In this document: piece by piece, positions 36,827 through 46,207 of the stretch | Numbering within the stretch: position 1 is the stretch's first letter | Layout: the number at the start of each line of letters is the position of its first letter | Assembly: GCA_002841545.1 (NCBI GenBank) | Contig: PGZZ01000011.1 | Span: 1 to 64,000 of the forward strand | Reading direction: 5' to 3' | Length of the DNA stretch: 64,000 nucleotides | From: Firmicutes bacterium HGW-Firmicutes-16 | GTDB taxonomy: Bacteria; Bacillota; Clostridia; Oscillospirales; Oscillospiraceae | Program-made: the position numbers and the translations under genes | The notes under the pieces: generated by a model | What the model was told of the DNA's origin: nothing | Databases searched by the model: none | What the model saw: only the letters and a program-made list of their open reading frames with translations

Positions 36827-38326
36827 ATGAGTCAGGAAAACACACCGGAGGAAACCCAGGATATATCTGAGATTCTTCAGATCCGCCGCGATAAGCTCTC
36901 GAAGCTGCGCGAGGAGAAGCGGGATCCGTTCACTGTTACGAAGTATAAAAGAACGGCGTACAGTGAGGAAATAAAACAGAACTTTGAAGTCTGGGAAGAG
37001 AAGGATGTTTCCATGGCGGGACGCCTCATGTCCAAACGCGATATGGGCAAGGCCTTTTTTGCGGATATACAGGACGATAAGGGTAGGCTCCAGCTTTATG
37101 TCCGCATCGACGATCTCGGTGAGGATGCTTTCTGTGAGTTCAAAAAATGGGATATAGGCGATATAATTGGAATTGAAGGCTTTGTTTTCCGTACACGCAA
37201 GGGAGAGACCTCCGTCCACTGCAAGAAGGTTCAGCTTCTTGCAAAGTCACTGCTTCCTCTGCCGGAAAAATTCCACGGGCTTACGGACCTTGAAACCCGC
37301 TATCGCCAGCGCTATGTGGACCTAATTGTTAATCCCGAGGTGCGCCGTAATTTCGAGGTGCGCAGTCTCTTTATCCGCCACGTCCGCAGATTTCTTGATG
37401 ACCGTGGCTACATGGAGGTAGAAACGCCGGTTCTGAACACTATTTCCGGCGGCGCGACGGCGCGTCCTTTCACCACTCACCACAACACTCTTAATTTGGA
37501 TATGTATCTCCGCATTGCGACTGAGCTTCATCTGAAGCGCCTTGTCGTCGGCGGTATCGAGCGTGTTTATGAAATCGGACGCATTTTCCGCAACGAGGGA
37601 ATGGATACAAAGCACAATCCCGAATTCACAACGGTCGAGCTTTACGAGGCATATGCCGATTTCAACGATATGATGGATCTTTTTGAGGCCTTGCTTTCAA
37701 GCGCCGCAATGGACATTTTGGGCACCTACGACGTTACATGGCAGGGCGAGCAGATTTCTCTTGCTCCGGGCTGGGAACGCCTTTCTATGGCGGAAGCAGT
37801 CAAAAAGTACCTCGGAGTCGATTTTATGCCTGTTCGTTCCGATGAGGAAGCCATAGAACTCGCAAAATCCGTCGGAGTCGTGATTCCGAAGGAAAAGGAA
37901 AAAACCTGGGGCAATGCCCTTTACGAATGTTTTGACCAGAAGGTTGAGGAAAAGCTAATTCAGCCGACTTTCATCACCCTGCATCCCGTCGATGTTTCCC
38001 CGCTCGCAAAGCGCAGTCCGACTGACCCGAGGCTCACTGAGCGTTTCGAGCTTTTCGTCTGCCACAGCGAGATGGGCAACGCATTTTCGGAGCTCAACGA
38101 CCCAATTGACCAGAAGCAGCGCTTCCAGAAGCAGGTCGAGCTCCGCAAAAAGGGCGATGTCGAAGCGGGAATGATGGACGATGATTACATCACGGCTCTT
38201 GAATACGGCCTGCCTCCTACGGGAGGCCTTGGAATCGGTATTGACCGCTGTGTCATGCTGCTCACTGGCGTCGATTCCATAAGAGAGGTTGTTCTTTTCC
38301 CGACAATGAAACCTATAGAATCGTAA
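36827..38326 (+). CDS. lysS: Lysyl-tRNA synthetase (class II)
   Basis: 499 residues from ATG 36827, seven bases after TTGGGAGGT; the frame upstream to 36761 crosses the hairpin and is not coding. An OB-fold anticodon domain lies at about 50-150 ([18 protein letters not shown]), then class II motifs: motif 1 near [20 protein letters not shown], motif 2 [15 protein letters not shown], motif 3 [15 protein letters not shown]. It charges tRNA-Lys. No T-box leader fits in the short gap before it. Confidence 0.97.
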   Translation: MSQENTPEETQDISEILQIRRDKLSKLREEKRDPFTVTKYKRTAYSEEIKQNFEVWEEKDVSMAGRLMSKRDMGKAFFADIQDDKGRLQLYVRIDDLGEDAFCEFKKWDIGDIIGIEGFVFRTRKGETSVHCKKVQLLAKSLLPLPEKFHGLTDLETRYRQRYVDLIVNPEVRRNFEVRSLFIRHVRRFLDDRGYMEVETPVLNTISGGATARPFTTHHNTLNLDMYLRIATELHLKRLVVGGIERVYEIGRIFRNEGMDTKHNPEFTTVELYEAYADFNDMMDLFEALLSSAAMDILGTYDVTWQGEQISLAPGWERLSMAEAVKKYLGVDFMPVRSDEEAIELAKSVGVVIPKEKEKTWGNALYECFDQKVEEKLIQPTFITLHPVDVSPLAKRSPTDPRLTERFELFVCHSEMGNAFSELNDPIDQKQRFQKQVELRKKGDVEAGMMDDDYITALEYGLPPTGGLGIGIDRCVMLLTGVDSIREVVLFPTMKPIES

Positions 38327-38334
38327 AATAAACA

Positions 38335-38368
38335 GGCTGTGGCAGGGCGATGCAGCCCCGCCGCAGCC
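38335..38368 (+). other. GC-rich hairpin after lysS
   Basis: GGCTG.GGC.GGGC (38335-38348) pairs with GCCC.GCC.CAGCC (38355-38368). No T tract follows, so it may be an mRNA-stabilising or Rho-related structure rather than an intrinsic terminator. Confidence 0.4.
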
Positions 38369-38395
38369 TTGCTGTGTTAAAAAGGTGAGGACGAA

Positions 38396-39145
38396 GTGGA
38401 ATACATCACATCAAGGAAAAACCGAATAGTTACTCATCTGAAGGACCTTTCTTTGGACGGGACGTATCGCAGAAAGTCGGGAGAATTCGTCTGCGATGGA
38501 GAAAAGACTCTTAAAGAAGCACTTTCCTTCGGCGCGGAAGTGTCCTGCGTACTGTGGGGGAGCGAGCCGCCATTTGAAGTCTCTGATAGCATTATGCAGT
38601 TTTCCTGCCCTCCCGATCTTATGCAGTATGTTTCGCCGCTAAAAAACTCCGCAGGGCCGGTTTTCAGCGTTAAAATACCTCGCATTTCAGCGGACGGCGA
38701 AAAAGTCTTAACGGCAATCGTCCTTGAGAACGTTCAGGACCCCGGAAACGTCGGCACGGTTATCAGAACCGCGGACGCGATGGGGACGGATATCGTAATA
38801 CTTGTCGGCGATTGCGCCGACTTATATAATCCGAAAACGGTTCGCGCGACGATGGGCGGCATTTTCCGTCAGAGGATTCTGGAAACGGATATGGACGGAC
38901 TGCCGGATTATGTAAACCGAAACAGTTTAAAACTCTACGGTGCCGCGCTGAGCGAGAACTCGGAGGATATTCGAAAAATTAATCTAAAAGGTACCGCCGT
39001 TGCGATTGGCAGTGAGGGCAGAGGGCTCTCTGCTGAGCTTCTTAAGCTCTGCGAGGCTAAAACCATCATTCCGATGCGTCCTGATTGCGAGTCGCTGAAC
39101 GCGGCTGTGGCGGCCTCGATAGTTATGTGGGAAATGTCAAAATAA
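38396..39145 (+). CDS. TrmH/SpoU family RNA 2'-O-methyltransferase
   Basis: 249 residues from a GTG start after AAGGTGAGG. The N-terminal substrate-binding domain (about 1-95) resembles L30e-like domains, and the SPOUT catalytic domain has the motifs NVQDPGNVGTVIRTADA (1), VAIGSEGRGLS (2) and PMRPDCESLNAAVAASIVMWE (3, shown in part), which form the knotted SAM site. It probably modifies 23S rRNA (RlmB/TsnR-like); the exact nucleotide is unknown. Fourteen bases separate it from dprA. Confidence 0.9.
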   Translation: MEYITSRKNRIVTHLKDLSLDGTYRRKSGEFVCDGEKTLKEALSFGAEVSCVLWGSEPPFEVSDSIMQFSCPPDLMQYVSPLKNSAGPVFSVKIPRISADGEKVLTAIVLENVQDPGNVGTVIRTADAMGTDIVILVGDCADLYNPKTVRATMGGIFRQRILETDMDGLPDYVNRNSLKLYGAALSENSEDIRKINLKGTAVAIGSEGRGLSAELLKLCEAKTIIPMRPDCESLNAAVAASIVMWEMSK

Positions 39146-39158
39146 AGGGGAAGTATAT

Positions 39159-40439
39159 TTGTCGACACTGAAATACTGGGTGTGGCTTTCCGCTTTAACG
39201 GGACTTAGACCGAAAAGGCGATTCGAGCTTCTAGACACCTTTGGCGACCCCGAAAAAGTTTATTTTGCGGACGAGCGGCTTTTGAGAGAAAAGCTGAATC
39301 TTTCCGACGCCGAGCTCCAGCCCTTTGCGGAGCGGAGTCTTAATAGGGCGGAGAGTATACTTGAAAAGTGTCAGGCTGAGGGAATTTACATAGTCAGCTT
39401 TCAGGACGCCATATATCCGGCGAGGCTGAAGAACATTTATGACCCGCCTGTCGTGCTCTATCTCAAGGGCAGACTCCCCGCCATTGACGAGGAGGCGGCA
39501 ATCGGCGTAGTAGGAACTAGAAAAGCCACGCCCTACGGTATAAAGATGGCGCGAAAGCTTGGCTATGAGATTACAAAATGCGGAGGACTCGTCGTTACAG
39601 GTCTTGCAGAGGGTATCGACAGTGCCGCTGCGGAGGGTGCTCTGCGCGCGGGCGGAGCCGTTATCGGAGTCCTAGGCTGCGCAATTGACGATGTGTTTCC
39701 CAAGTGGAACGACGTACTTTATAGCGATGTTACGCTATCCGGCGCGCTGGTCAGTGAATATCCGCCGGGGGAGCCCTTGGGCAGGAAGAACTTTCCCGAG
39801 AGAAACCGTATAATCAGCGGGCTTTCAATTGGTGTTGCGATTGTCGAAGCACCGATAAAAAGCGGAGCGCTCATCACGGCAACGCTTGCGCTTGAACAGG
39901 GTAGGGAAGTTTTTGCAGTACCCGGAAACGCGGACGCGGTGAATTGTGTCGGTTCAAACGAGCTCATACGAGACGGCGCACAGCTCGTTGCTTCGGGCTG
40001 GGATGTTCTGGCTGATTTCGCACCGCAATTTAGCGGAAAGCTATCTATGCCCAACCCGCAGAGGACGGCTGTTCTGGCACACGGAGCACCGAACGACCCA
40101 GTTTTCTATGAAGCAAAACGCACCGAAGAACCGCGGAAAACCGCTCCTGAAACGGGTAGAGGCTTTGCAAAGTTGAGGGTCAAGACCGACAGAAAAAAGG
40201 TTGACAACCCAATAAAGCGGGAATATATTGATTTGCGAGAACAACTCTCCGGACTTTCGGAGCGCCAACTGAAGATTGTTTCCGTTATGAAGGACAAGTC
40301 GGTGCACATCGACGACATCATAGAAAAGACAGAACTTTCTGCGCCGGAGGTGCTTTCCGAGCTCACACTGCTTCAGATAAAGGGCTTTGTGGCGCAGGAG
40401 AACGGTAAAAGATTTACTTTAAATATTGAAAAGCGCTGA
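39159..40439 (+). CDS. dprA: DNA processing protein DprA/Smf
   Basis: 426 residues from a TTG start behind AAAGGGGAAG. It loads RecA on incoming single-stranded DNA in natural transformation. An N-terminal helix-hairpin part (1-75) is followed by the Rossmann core: GVVGTRKATPYG, VVTGLAEGIDSAAAEGAL, FPERNRIISGLS, EAPIKSGALITATLALEQGREVFAVPG (in part). A C-terminal winged helix (about 360-420) has DIIEKTELSAPEVLSELTLL. A charged linker between them (about 300-350) is longer than average. No other competence gene is in the window. Confidence 0.94.
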   Translation: MSTLKYWVWLSALTGLRPKRRFELLDTFGDPEKVYFADERLLREKLNLSDAELQPFAERSLNRAESILEKCQAEGIYIVSFQDAIYPARLKNIYDPPVVLYLKGRLPAIDEEAAIGVVGTRKATPYGIKMARKLGYEITKCGGLVVTGLAEGIDSAAAEGALRAGGAVIGVLGCAIDDVFPKWNDVLYSDVTLSGALVSEYPPGEPLGRKNFPERNRIISGLSIGVAIVEAPIKSGALITATLALEQGREVFAVPGNADAVNCVGSNELIRDGAQLVASGWDVLADFAPQFSGKLSMPNPQRTAVLAHGAPNDPVFYEAKRTEEPRKTAPETGRGFAKLRVKTDRKKVDNPIKREYIDLREQLSGLSERQLKIVSVMKDKSVHIDDIIEKTELSAPEVLSELTLLQIKGFVAQENGKRFTLNIEKR

Positions 40440-40481
40440 AACAGAAAAGGCGCCTATAATAACTATGAATTGAGGTCATTT

Positions 40482-42824
40482 ATGGCACAAACTAGGACGG
40501 ATCTGGTCATTGTCGAATCGCCGGCAAAGGCGCGGACGATTGAGAAGTATCTCGGCCCAAATTATCATGTCGTTGCCTCCATGGGACATCTGAGGGATCT
40601 TCCGAAGAGCACTATGGGTGTAGATATAGAAAATGGATTTGAACCCGATTATCAGCCTGTGGCTGCCAGAAAAGACGTTATCGACGAGCTGAAAAAGAAG
40701 TCCAAGGCAGCCGGTATCGTCTATCTCGCAACCGATCCTGACCGCGAGGGCGAGGCGATATCGTGGCATTTGAAGGAGCTTCTTGAACTGCCTGACGAAA
40801 AAGCGAAGCGCGTAACTTTTAACGAAATTACGAAAAAGGTCGTTAATGAGAGTATCGCAGCTCCACGCGAGATTGACCAGGACCTTGTCGACGCGCAGCA
40901 GGCAAGGCGTATACTTGACCGTATCGTCGGATATAAGCTGAGCCCCTTGCTTTGGCGCAAGGTACGCCGCGGACTTTCAGCAGGCCGTGTGCAGTCCGTG
41001 GCTACACGCATGGTTGTTGACAGGGAAAAAGAGATAAGGGAATTCAAGACTGAGGAATATTGGCTTCTGGATGCCACGCTTGACCGTGTGGAGAAAGAGG
41101 GCAGCTTTGTCGCTCGTTTCCACGGCACAGAGGCGAAGAAGATTGAACTTCACTCGGAGGCAGAGGTCGACAAGATAATTAAAGAAATCTCCGAGGACGA
41201 ATTCTATATAAAATCGGTAAAGCGCGGGGAAAAGCAGCGTTCGCCCTCGCCTCCGTTCATCACTTCAACCCTCCAGCAGGAGGCTTCGCGCCGCCTTGGC
41301 ATGACCCCGAAGCGCACTATGTCCATCGCCCAGCAGCTTTATGAAGGCGTTGATATATCGGGCGAGGGAACGGTCGGACTTATCACCTACATGAGAACGG
41401 ACTCGCTCCGTTTGTCTGACGTTGCGACCAGTGCGGCGAAGGATTTCATAATAGGGCGCTATGGTCGGGAATACTATCCCGAAAAGACCCGTGTCTTTAA
41501 GACAAAGTCCGGAGCGCAGGACGCGCACGAAGCCATTCGTCCAAGCAGTGTAGAGCTGACTCCGGAACTCATTAAAAAAGATTTGACTGCCGATCAATAT
41601 AGGCTTTACCGCCTTATTTGGGGACGCTTCACCGCCTGCCAGATGGCGAATGCCGTCTATGATGGCGTAACGATTGACGCATCCTCCGCAGGCTATATTT
41701 TCCGTGCGAACTATTCCGAGCTCAAGTTTGCGGGTTACACCGCAGTATACGAGGAATCGAAGGACGAGGAGCAGACCGAAAGGGAAAGACCGCTGCCTGA
41801 CCTGCGCGAAGGCGAGAAGGCAAAGCTCGCTAAGACCGATAAGGAACAGCAGTTTACTCAACCGGCTTCCCGCTATACTGAGGCGACGCTCATACGCGCG
41901 ATGGAGGAAAAGGGCATCGGACGCCCGAGTACCTATGCGCCGACGATAAGCACTATCACGACCCGCGAATATGTCGTCAAAGAAGGAAAATACCTTCGCC
42001 CCACAGTACTTGGCGAAGTCGTAACTGATCTAATGGAGACGCGCTTCCCGGATATCGTTGACCTTAAATTCACGGCGCGCATGGAGGAAACTCTGGACAA
42101 CGTCGAGGAAGGCAAGCGCGCATGGAAGGATATACTGTCCGAATTCTACGGTAATTTCGATAACGAACTCAAGGATGCCGAAACGGCGCTTGAGGGTCAG
42201 CATATAAAGATACCCGACGAGGAGTCGGATGAGATTTGCGATAAGTGCGGACGCAAAATGGTCGTGAAAACCGGACGTTTCGGTCGTTTTCTGGCCTGCC
42301 CCGGCTATCCTGAGTGCGATTTCACAAAGCCCATCGTTGTGGAAATGCCCGGAAAATGCCCAAAATGCAGTGGGCGTATCCTGAAACGCACATCTAAGAA
42401 GGGCTACGCATACTATGCCTGCGAACACGTCGGTGATAAGACCTGCGACTTCATGTCTTGGGACGTCCCCGTAAAGGAGACCTGCACGGAATGCGGAAGA
42501 ACCCTGTTCAAGCTCTCCGGCAAAGGCAAAAAGACGCCGTTCTGCATAAATGACGCCTGCCCGAATTTCCTGCCTGAAGATAAACGCGGATATAAGAAAA
42601 AAGCAGTTGCCGCTGAGGGTGAGAGCGACACGACGAGCGATAAAACAGTAGCAAATAAGACACCTGCAAAGTCTGCAGCTAAAAAACCCGCTGCTAAAAA
42701 AACTGCGGCGAATAAGACGGCTGCCAAAAAAACTGCGGCCAAGAAAACCACGGCAACAAAGACTGTCGCGAAGCCGACGGCAGCCAAAAAGACGCCAGCC
42801 AAAACGGGCGCAAAGGCGAAGTAA
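40482..42824 (+). CDS. topA: DNA topoisomerase I with basic Lys/Ala tail
   Basis: 780 residues from ATG 40482 (ribosome binding site GAGGT). Type IA enzyme relaxing negative supercoils. Toprim domain (about 5-120) with VIVESPAKARTIEKYLG and the metal motif DPDREGEA; the active-site Tyr is in TYMRTDSLRLS (about 308). Three C-terminal zinc ribbons follow, with cysteine pairs in CDKCGR/CPGYPEC, CPKCSGR/CEHVGDKTC and CTECGR/CINDAC. The last 65 residues are low-complexity, repeating AAKK(T/P) units like histone H1 or mycobacterial HupB tails. Such a tail should raise non-specific DNA affinity. Confidence 0.97.
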   Translation: MAQTRTDLVIVESPAKARTIEKYLGPNYHVVASMGHLRDLPKSTMGVDIENGFEPDYQPVAARKDVIDELKKKSKAAGIVYLATDPDREGEAISWHLKELLELPDEKAKRVTFNEITKKVVNESIAAPREIDQDLVDAQQARRILDRIVGYKLSPLLWRKVRRGLSAGRVQSVATRMVVDREKEIREFKTEEYWLLDATLDRVEKEGSFVARFHGTEAKKIELHSEAEVDKIIKEISEDEFYIKSVKRGEKQRSPSPPFITSTLQQEASRRLGMTPKRTMSIAQQLYEGVDISGEGTVGLITYMRTDSLRLSDVATSAAKDFIIGRYGREYYPEKTRVFKTKSGAQDAHEAIRPSSVELTPELIKKDLTADQYRLYRLIWGRFTACQMANAVYDGVTIDASSAGYIFRANYSELKFAGYTAVYEESKDEEQTERERPLPDLREGEKAKLAKTDKEQQFTQPASRYTEATLIRAMEEKGIGRPSTYAPTISTITTREYVVKEGKYLRPTVLGEVVTDLMETRFPDIVDLKFTARMEETLDNVEEGKRAWKDILSEFYGNFDNELKDAETALEGQHIKIPDEESDEICDKCGRKMVVKTGRFGRFLACPGYPECDFTKPIVVEMPGKCPKCSGRILKRTSKKGYAYYACEHVGDKTCDFMSWDVPVKETCTECGRTLFKLSGKGKKTPFCINDACPNFLPEDKRGYKKKAVAAEGESDTTSDKTVANKTPAKSAAKKPAAKKTAANKTAAKKTAAKKTTATKTVAKPTAAKKTPAKTGAKAK

Positions 42825-42860
42825 GTAATTCGTTTTAAAAATCATGCGGAGGACTGAGAA

Positions 42861-44171
42861 TTGGACACGGTAACAGTAATAGGAGCGGGGCTTGCCGGCT
42901 GCGAGGCGGCATGGCAGCTTGCCAAAAGGGGCGTACCGGTACGGCTCATCGAGATGAAGCCACAAAAAATGACGCCCGCCCACGTTTCGGAAAACTTTGC
43001 CGAGCTCGTATGCTCAAATTCTCTCCGCAGCGATGAGCTTGCAAACGCCGTCGGACTTTTAAAAGAGGAACTCCGACGCCTCGGCTCGCTTATTATGGAG
43101 TGCGCCGACGCAACGAAGGTCGCGGCGGGCGGTGCTCTGGCTGTTGACCGCGAGAGTTTTTCCTCGATGATAACCGCCAAGATAATAAATAACCCGAACA
43201 TCGAGGTAATGTCACAAGAGGTCGTTTCGATACCGGATGGTGAGGTGGTAATTGCGACGGGACCCTTGACGAGCGATGCGATGGCGAAATCCATCGCCGA
43301 AAAATGCGGTGATGTGGGATTTTTAAATTTCTACGACGCAGCCGCTCCGATAGTGACGCTTGAAAGTATCGATATGGAAAACGCATTTTACGCATCCCGC
43401 TATGACAAGGGGACGGCGGACTATATTAACTGCCCCATGACGAAGGAAGAATATCTTGCCTTTTGGAATGAACTCTGCGAGGCAAAGCAGGCGCACATCC
43501 ACGGCTTTGACGACGCGGGAGTCTTTGAGGGCTGTATGCCCGTCGAGGTCATGGCACGCCGAGGAGAAGATACTCTCCGCTTCGGACCGCTGAAGCCCGT
43601 CGGGCTTGTCGATCCGCGCAAAGGCGGGGAAAACTATGTGGTAGTTCAGCTTAGGCGGGACAACGCTGTTGGCACGATTTACAACATCGTCGGATTCCAG
43701 ACGCATCTGACGTTTTCCGAACAGAAGCGTGTGTTTTCCATGATTCCCGCACTGAAAAATGCGGAGTTCGTCCGATACGGCGTCATGCACCGCAATACTT
43801 ACCTCAATTCACCGAAGCTGCTGGACAGGTATTACAGGCTGAAAAAAGAACTGCGCATAAGTTTTGCAGGGCAGATAACGGGCGTTGAGGGTTATGTGGA
43901 GTCGACTGCGTCCGGTATGTACGTCGGACTTGAAACGGCAGCCCGTCTTCTTGGCGCTCCGCCGCTAGATTTTTCGCGTGAAACTGCAATCGGTGCACTG
44001 GCACTTTACGTTTCTGAAGCTTCAGTTGGCAGTTTCCAGCCTATGAACATTAATTTCGGTATAATAAAACCTTTGGGAAAGAAGATAAAAGGCAAGCGGA
44101 ATAAAAACGCCTTAATATCGGAAAGATCCCTCGAAATCATAGAGAGGTATTCCGCGGAAGGAGACATATGA
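42861..44171 (+). CDS. trmFO: Folate-dependent tRNA (uracil-54) methyltransferase TrmFO
   Basis: 436 residues from a TTG start after GCGGAGGACT. Uses methylenetetrahydrofolate and FADH2 to make ribothymidine 54 in the tRNA T-loop. FAD-binding VIGAGLAGCEAAWQL at the N-terminus, then ENFAELVCSNSLR, NCPMTKEEYLAFWN and the C-terminal FAGQITGVEGYVESTASG are family hallmarks. It overlaps plsX by 4 bases. The topA-trmFO order is common in Firmicutes. Confidence 0.97.
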   Translation: MDTVTVIGAGLAGCEAAWQLAKRGVPVRLIEMKPQKMTPAHVSENFAELVCSNSLRSDELANAVGLLKEELRRLGSLIMECADATKVAAGGALAVDRESFSSMITAKIINNPNIEVMSQEVVSIPDGEVVIATGPLTSDAMAKSIAEKCGDVGFLNFYDAAAPIVTLESIDMENAFYASRYDKGTADYINCPMTKEEYLAFWNELCEAKQAHIHGFDDAGVFEGCMPVEVMARRGEDTLRFGPLKPVGLVDPRKGGENYVVVQLRRDNAVGTIYNIVGFQTHLTFSEQKRVFSMIPALKNAEFVRYGVMHRNTYLNSPKLLDRYYRLKKELRISFAGQITGVEGYVESTASGMYVGLETAARLLGAPPLDFSRETAIGALALYVSEASVGSFQPMNINFGIIKPLGKKIKGKRNKNALISERSLEIIERYSAEGDI

Positions 44172-45193
44172 GAATAATCATTGACGCTATGGGTGGGGAC
44201 AATGCCCCCGCCGAGATCGTTAAGGGAGCGGTGGAGGCAATCCGCGAATTCGGAGTGTCCGTCACGCTCGTGGGAAAAGAGACAGAGGTTCTCTCCTGCC
44301 TTAAAAACGAGGGCGCGGAGGACTTGAGCGAAAAGATAAGCGTCGTCAACGCAACTGAGGTCGTCAGCATGGAAGATGACCCCACCACAGTCCTGCGCGC
44401 GAAGAAGGACTCCTCGATGGCGGTAGCGCTGAAATTACTTAAGGACGGCGAGGGTGATGCCTGCATCTCGGCTGGCAGCACCGGAGCGCTTCTGACAGGC
44501 GCTACGCTCATCGTTAAGAGAGTAAGCGGTATCAGAAGGGCTGCTCTTGCGCCCGTTCTTCCGAACGGCGGCAGAGGGGTCATGCTCATCGACTGCGGCG
44601 CGAATGTCGACTGTACTCCCGAATATCTCTTGCAATTCGCTTTTATGGGCTCATTCTATTCGAAAAAAATTCTCGGCTGCCAAAATCCTCGCATCGGACT
44701 TTTAAATGTAGGCACGGAGGAAACAAAGGGTGGAGACCTTCAAATCGAAGCCTTTAAGGAACTCAAGGCAGCGGGTGACGCCGGTCATATCAACTTTATA
44801 GGCAATGTCGAGGCCAAGGATGTTTTGCTCAACACAGTTGATGTTGTGGTGACTGACGGGTTTTCGGGCAACATAATGCTCAAGACCATTGAGGGCACGG
44901 GAAAATTCATTATGAATAACCTCAAGGATATTTTCACGGCCAACAGACGTTCCATGCTTGCGGCGCTGGCGATGAAAAAGCGCCTTGGTGAATTCAAAAA
45001 GAAAATCGATCCTTCCGAGGTCGGCGGCACCTCACTTCTCGGCATTTCGAAGCCGGTGATTAAGGCACACGGCTCCTCGGACTCAAGGGCTTTAAAAAAC
45101 GCCGTTCTTCAGGCGATAAACTGTGTCAATACGGACGTCTCAAGCGAAATCGTTAAAAATATTCAATTAATGACGATAAGTAAGGCGGAATAG
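44168..45193 (+). CDS. plsX: Phosphate acyltransferase PlsX
   Basis: 341 residues. Converts acyl-ACP to acyl-phosphate, the first step of phospholipid synthesis in Gram-positive bacteria. The N-terminal IIIDAMGGDNAP binds phosphate; SAGSTGALLTGATLI and LLNVGTEETKGGDL are conserved, as is the C-terminal TSLLGISKPVIKAHGSSD. ATG overlaps the trmFO stop and follows GGAAGGAG. It supplies acyl-phosphate to PlsY, which is not in this window, and lies next to acpP whose acyl-ACP it uses. Confidence 0.96.
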   Translation: MRIIIDAMGGDNAPAEIVKGAVEAIREFGVSVTLVGKETEVLSCLKNEGAEDLSEKISVVNATEVVSMEDDPTTVLRAKKDSSMAVALKLLKDGEGDACISAGSTGALLTGATLIVKRVSGIRRAALAPVLPNGGRGVMLIDCGANVDCTPEYLLQFAFMGSFYSKKILGCQNPRIGLLNVGTEETKGGDLQIEAFKELKAAGDAGHINFIGNVEAKDVLLNTVDVVVTDGFSGNIMLKTIEGTGKFIMNNLKDIFTANRRSMLAALAMKKRLGEFKKKIDPSEVGGTSLLGISKPVIKAHGSSDSRALKNAVLQAINCVNTDVSSEIVKNIQLMTISKAE

Positions 45194-45195
45194 TC

Positions 45196-45224
45196 TTGAC
45201 AAGTATATAATTTATGAATATTAT
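45196..45224 (+). promoter_or_regulatory. acpP promoter
   Basis: TTGACA (45196-45201), 17-base spacer, TATTAT (45219-45224), just after the plsX stop. Gives acpP its own strong start. I looked for the FapR palindrome known from Bacillus plsX and acpP regions but did not find a convincing copy. Confidence 0.75.
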
Positions 45225-45256
45225 CAATTCTAGCAATATATTTGGAGATGGAAATT

Positions 45257-45493
45257 ATGGTATTTGAAAGAATTCAGAAGCTAATCTGCGAGCAGTTCGT
45301 GGTCGACCCTGAACAAGTTACAATGGAGACTGCCTTTGTTGACGACCTCGGCGCAGACTCGCTTGACGTTGTCGAACTCACCATGGCGCTTGAGGAAGAA
45401 TTCTCGCTGGCCGAAGTGTCGGATGAGGAACTCAAGAAAATCCTTACGGTCGGAGACCTTGTCGAATACGTCAGCCGCTACGTGCAGGACTGA
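45257..45493 (+). CDS. acpP: Acyl carrier protein
   Basis: 78 residues from ATG 45257 (GGAGATGG upstream); the frame from 45242 would add five residues. Acidic four-helix protein; S35 in the motif [12 protein letters not shown] receives the 4'-phosphopantetheine arm. It carries acyl chains in fatty acid synthesis and delivers them to PlsX. Confidence 0.96.
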   Translation: MVFERIQKLICEQFVVDPEQVTMETAFVDDLGADSLDVVELTMALEEEFSLAEVSDEELKKILTVGDLVEYVSRYVQD

Positions 45494-45529
45494 TATTTAA
45501 GGCAAACTGAACGGGAAAGGGGGCGCCCT

Positions 45530-46207
45530 ATGGATGAACTCGAAGCAAAACTTGAATATCGTTTTCACGACAGGGCGCTCCTGCTCACGGCTTTAAGCCA
45601 CAGTTCCTACGCTAACGAAAACAAAGGCGCGGGATTCATGAGCAACGAGCGTCTGGAATTTTTGGGTGACTCCGTTCTCGGGCAGGTGGTGGCAAGCCAC
45701 CTGTATTTGTCGTGTCCGAAAATGCCGGAGGGTCAGATGACTCGTCTTCGCGCGGAGCTTGTCTGTGAAACTAGCCTTTATGAGGTCGCAAAACTCTTGA
45801 ACCTCGGAAAGTTTATAAAGCTCGGCAGAGGTGAGGAGCATACCGGCGGCAGAGCACGTGAGTCCATACTTGCGGACGCCGTGGAGGCTCTCATTGCCGC
45901 GTTATACCTTGACGGCGGCCTTGCAGTAGCAAAGAGCTTCATCGACAAATACATACTCTCAAAGCTTCCTGCAATGGAGACTCGCCCAATCAGCGACTAT
46001 AAAACAGCGCTTCAGGAGTATGTGCAACGGAAAACCGGTCAAATTCTCAGCTATGAGCTTTTAACCGAAGAAGGTCCAGACCATAACAAGAGCTTCACAA
46101 TGCAGGTGAGTCTGAACGGCAAACCCATCGGCGAAGGCAACGGGCATACAAAAAAGGAAGCAGAACAGTGCGCCGCGAAGAACGGAATTGAGGAGATTTC
46201 AAAATGA
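45530..46207 (+). CDS. rnc: Ribonuclease III
   Basis: 225 residues. The RNase III signature NERLEFLGDSVLG (about 39-51) holds the catalytic acids; the second acidic cluster is ADAVEALIAALYLDGG. A C-terminal double-stranded RNA-binding domain lies at about 155-225 (DYKTALQEYVQ...NGHTKKEAEQCAAKNG in part). It cuts rRNA precursors and structured mRNAs. ATG follows AAAGGGGGCG. Its stop overlaps the radical SAM gene. Confidence 0.97.
   Translation: MDELEAKLEYRFHDRALLLTALSHSSYANENKGAGFMSNERLEFLGDSVLGQVVASHLYLSCPKMPEGQMTRLRAELVCETSLYEVAKLLNLGKFIKLGRGEEHTGGRARESILADAVEALIAALYLDGGLAVAKSFIDKYILSKLPAMETRPISDYKTALQEYVQRKTGQILSYELLTEEGPDHNKSFTMQVSLNGKPIGEGNGHTKKEAEQCAAKNGIEEISK

Noticed and set aside
42640-42824. 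Short direct DNA repeats that could suggest a CRISPR or satellite array
   Set aside because: They are in frame, encode AAKK-type units of the TopA tail and have no spacers.
42030-42983. 317-residue open frame opposite the end of topA
   Set aside because: Shadow of the repetitive Lys/Ala tail and zinc ribbons; low-complexity translation.
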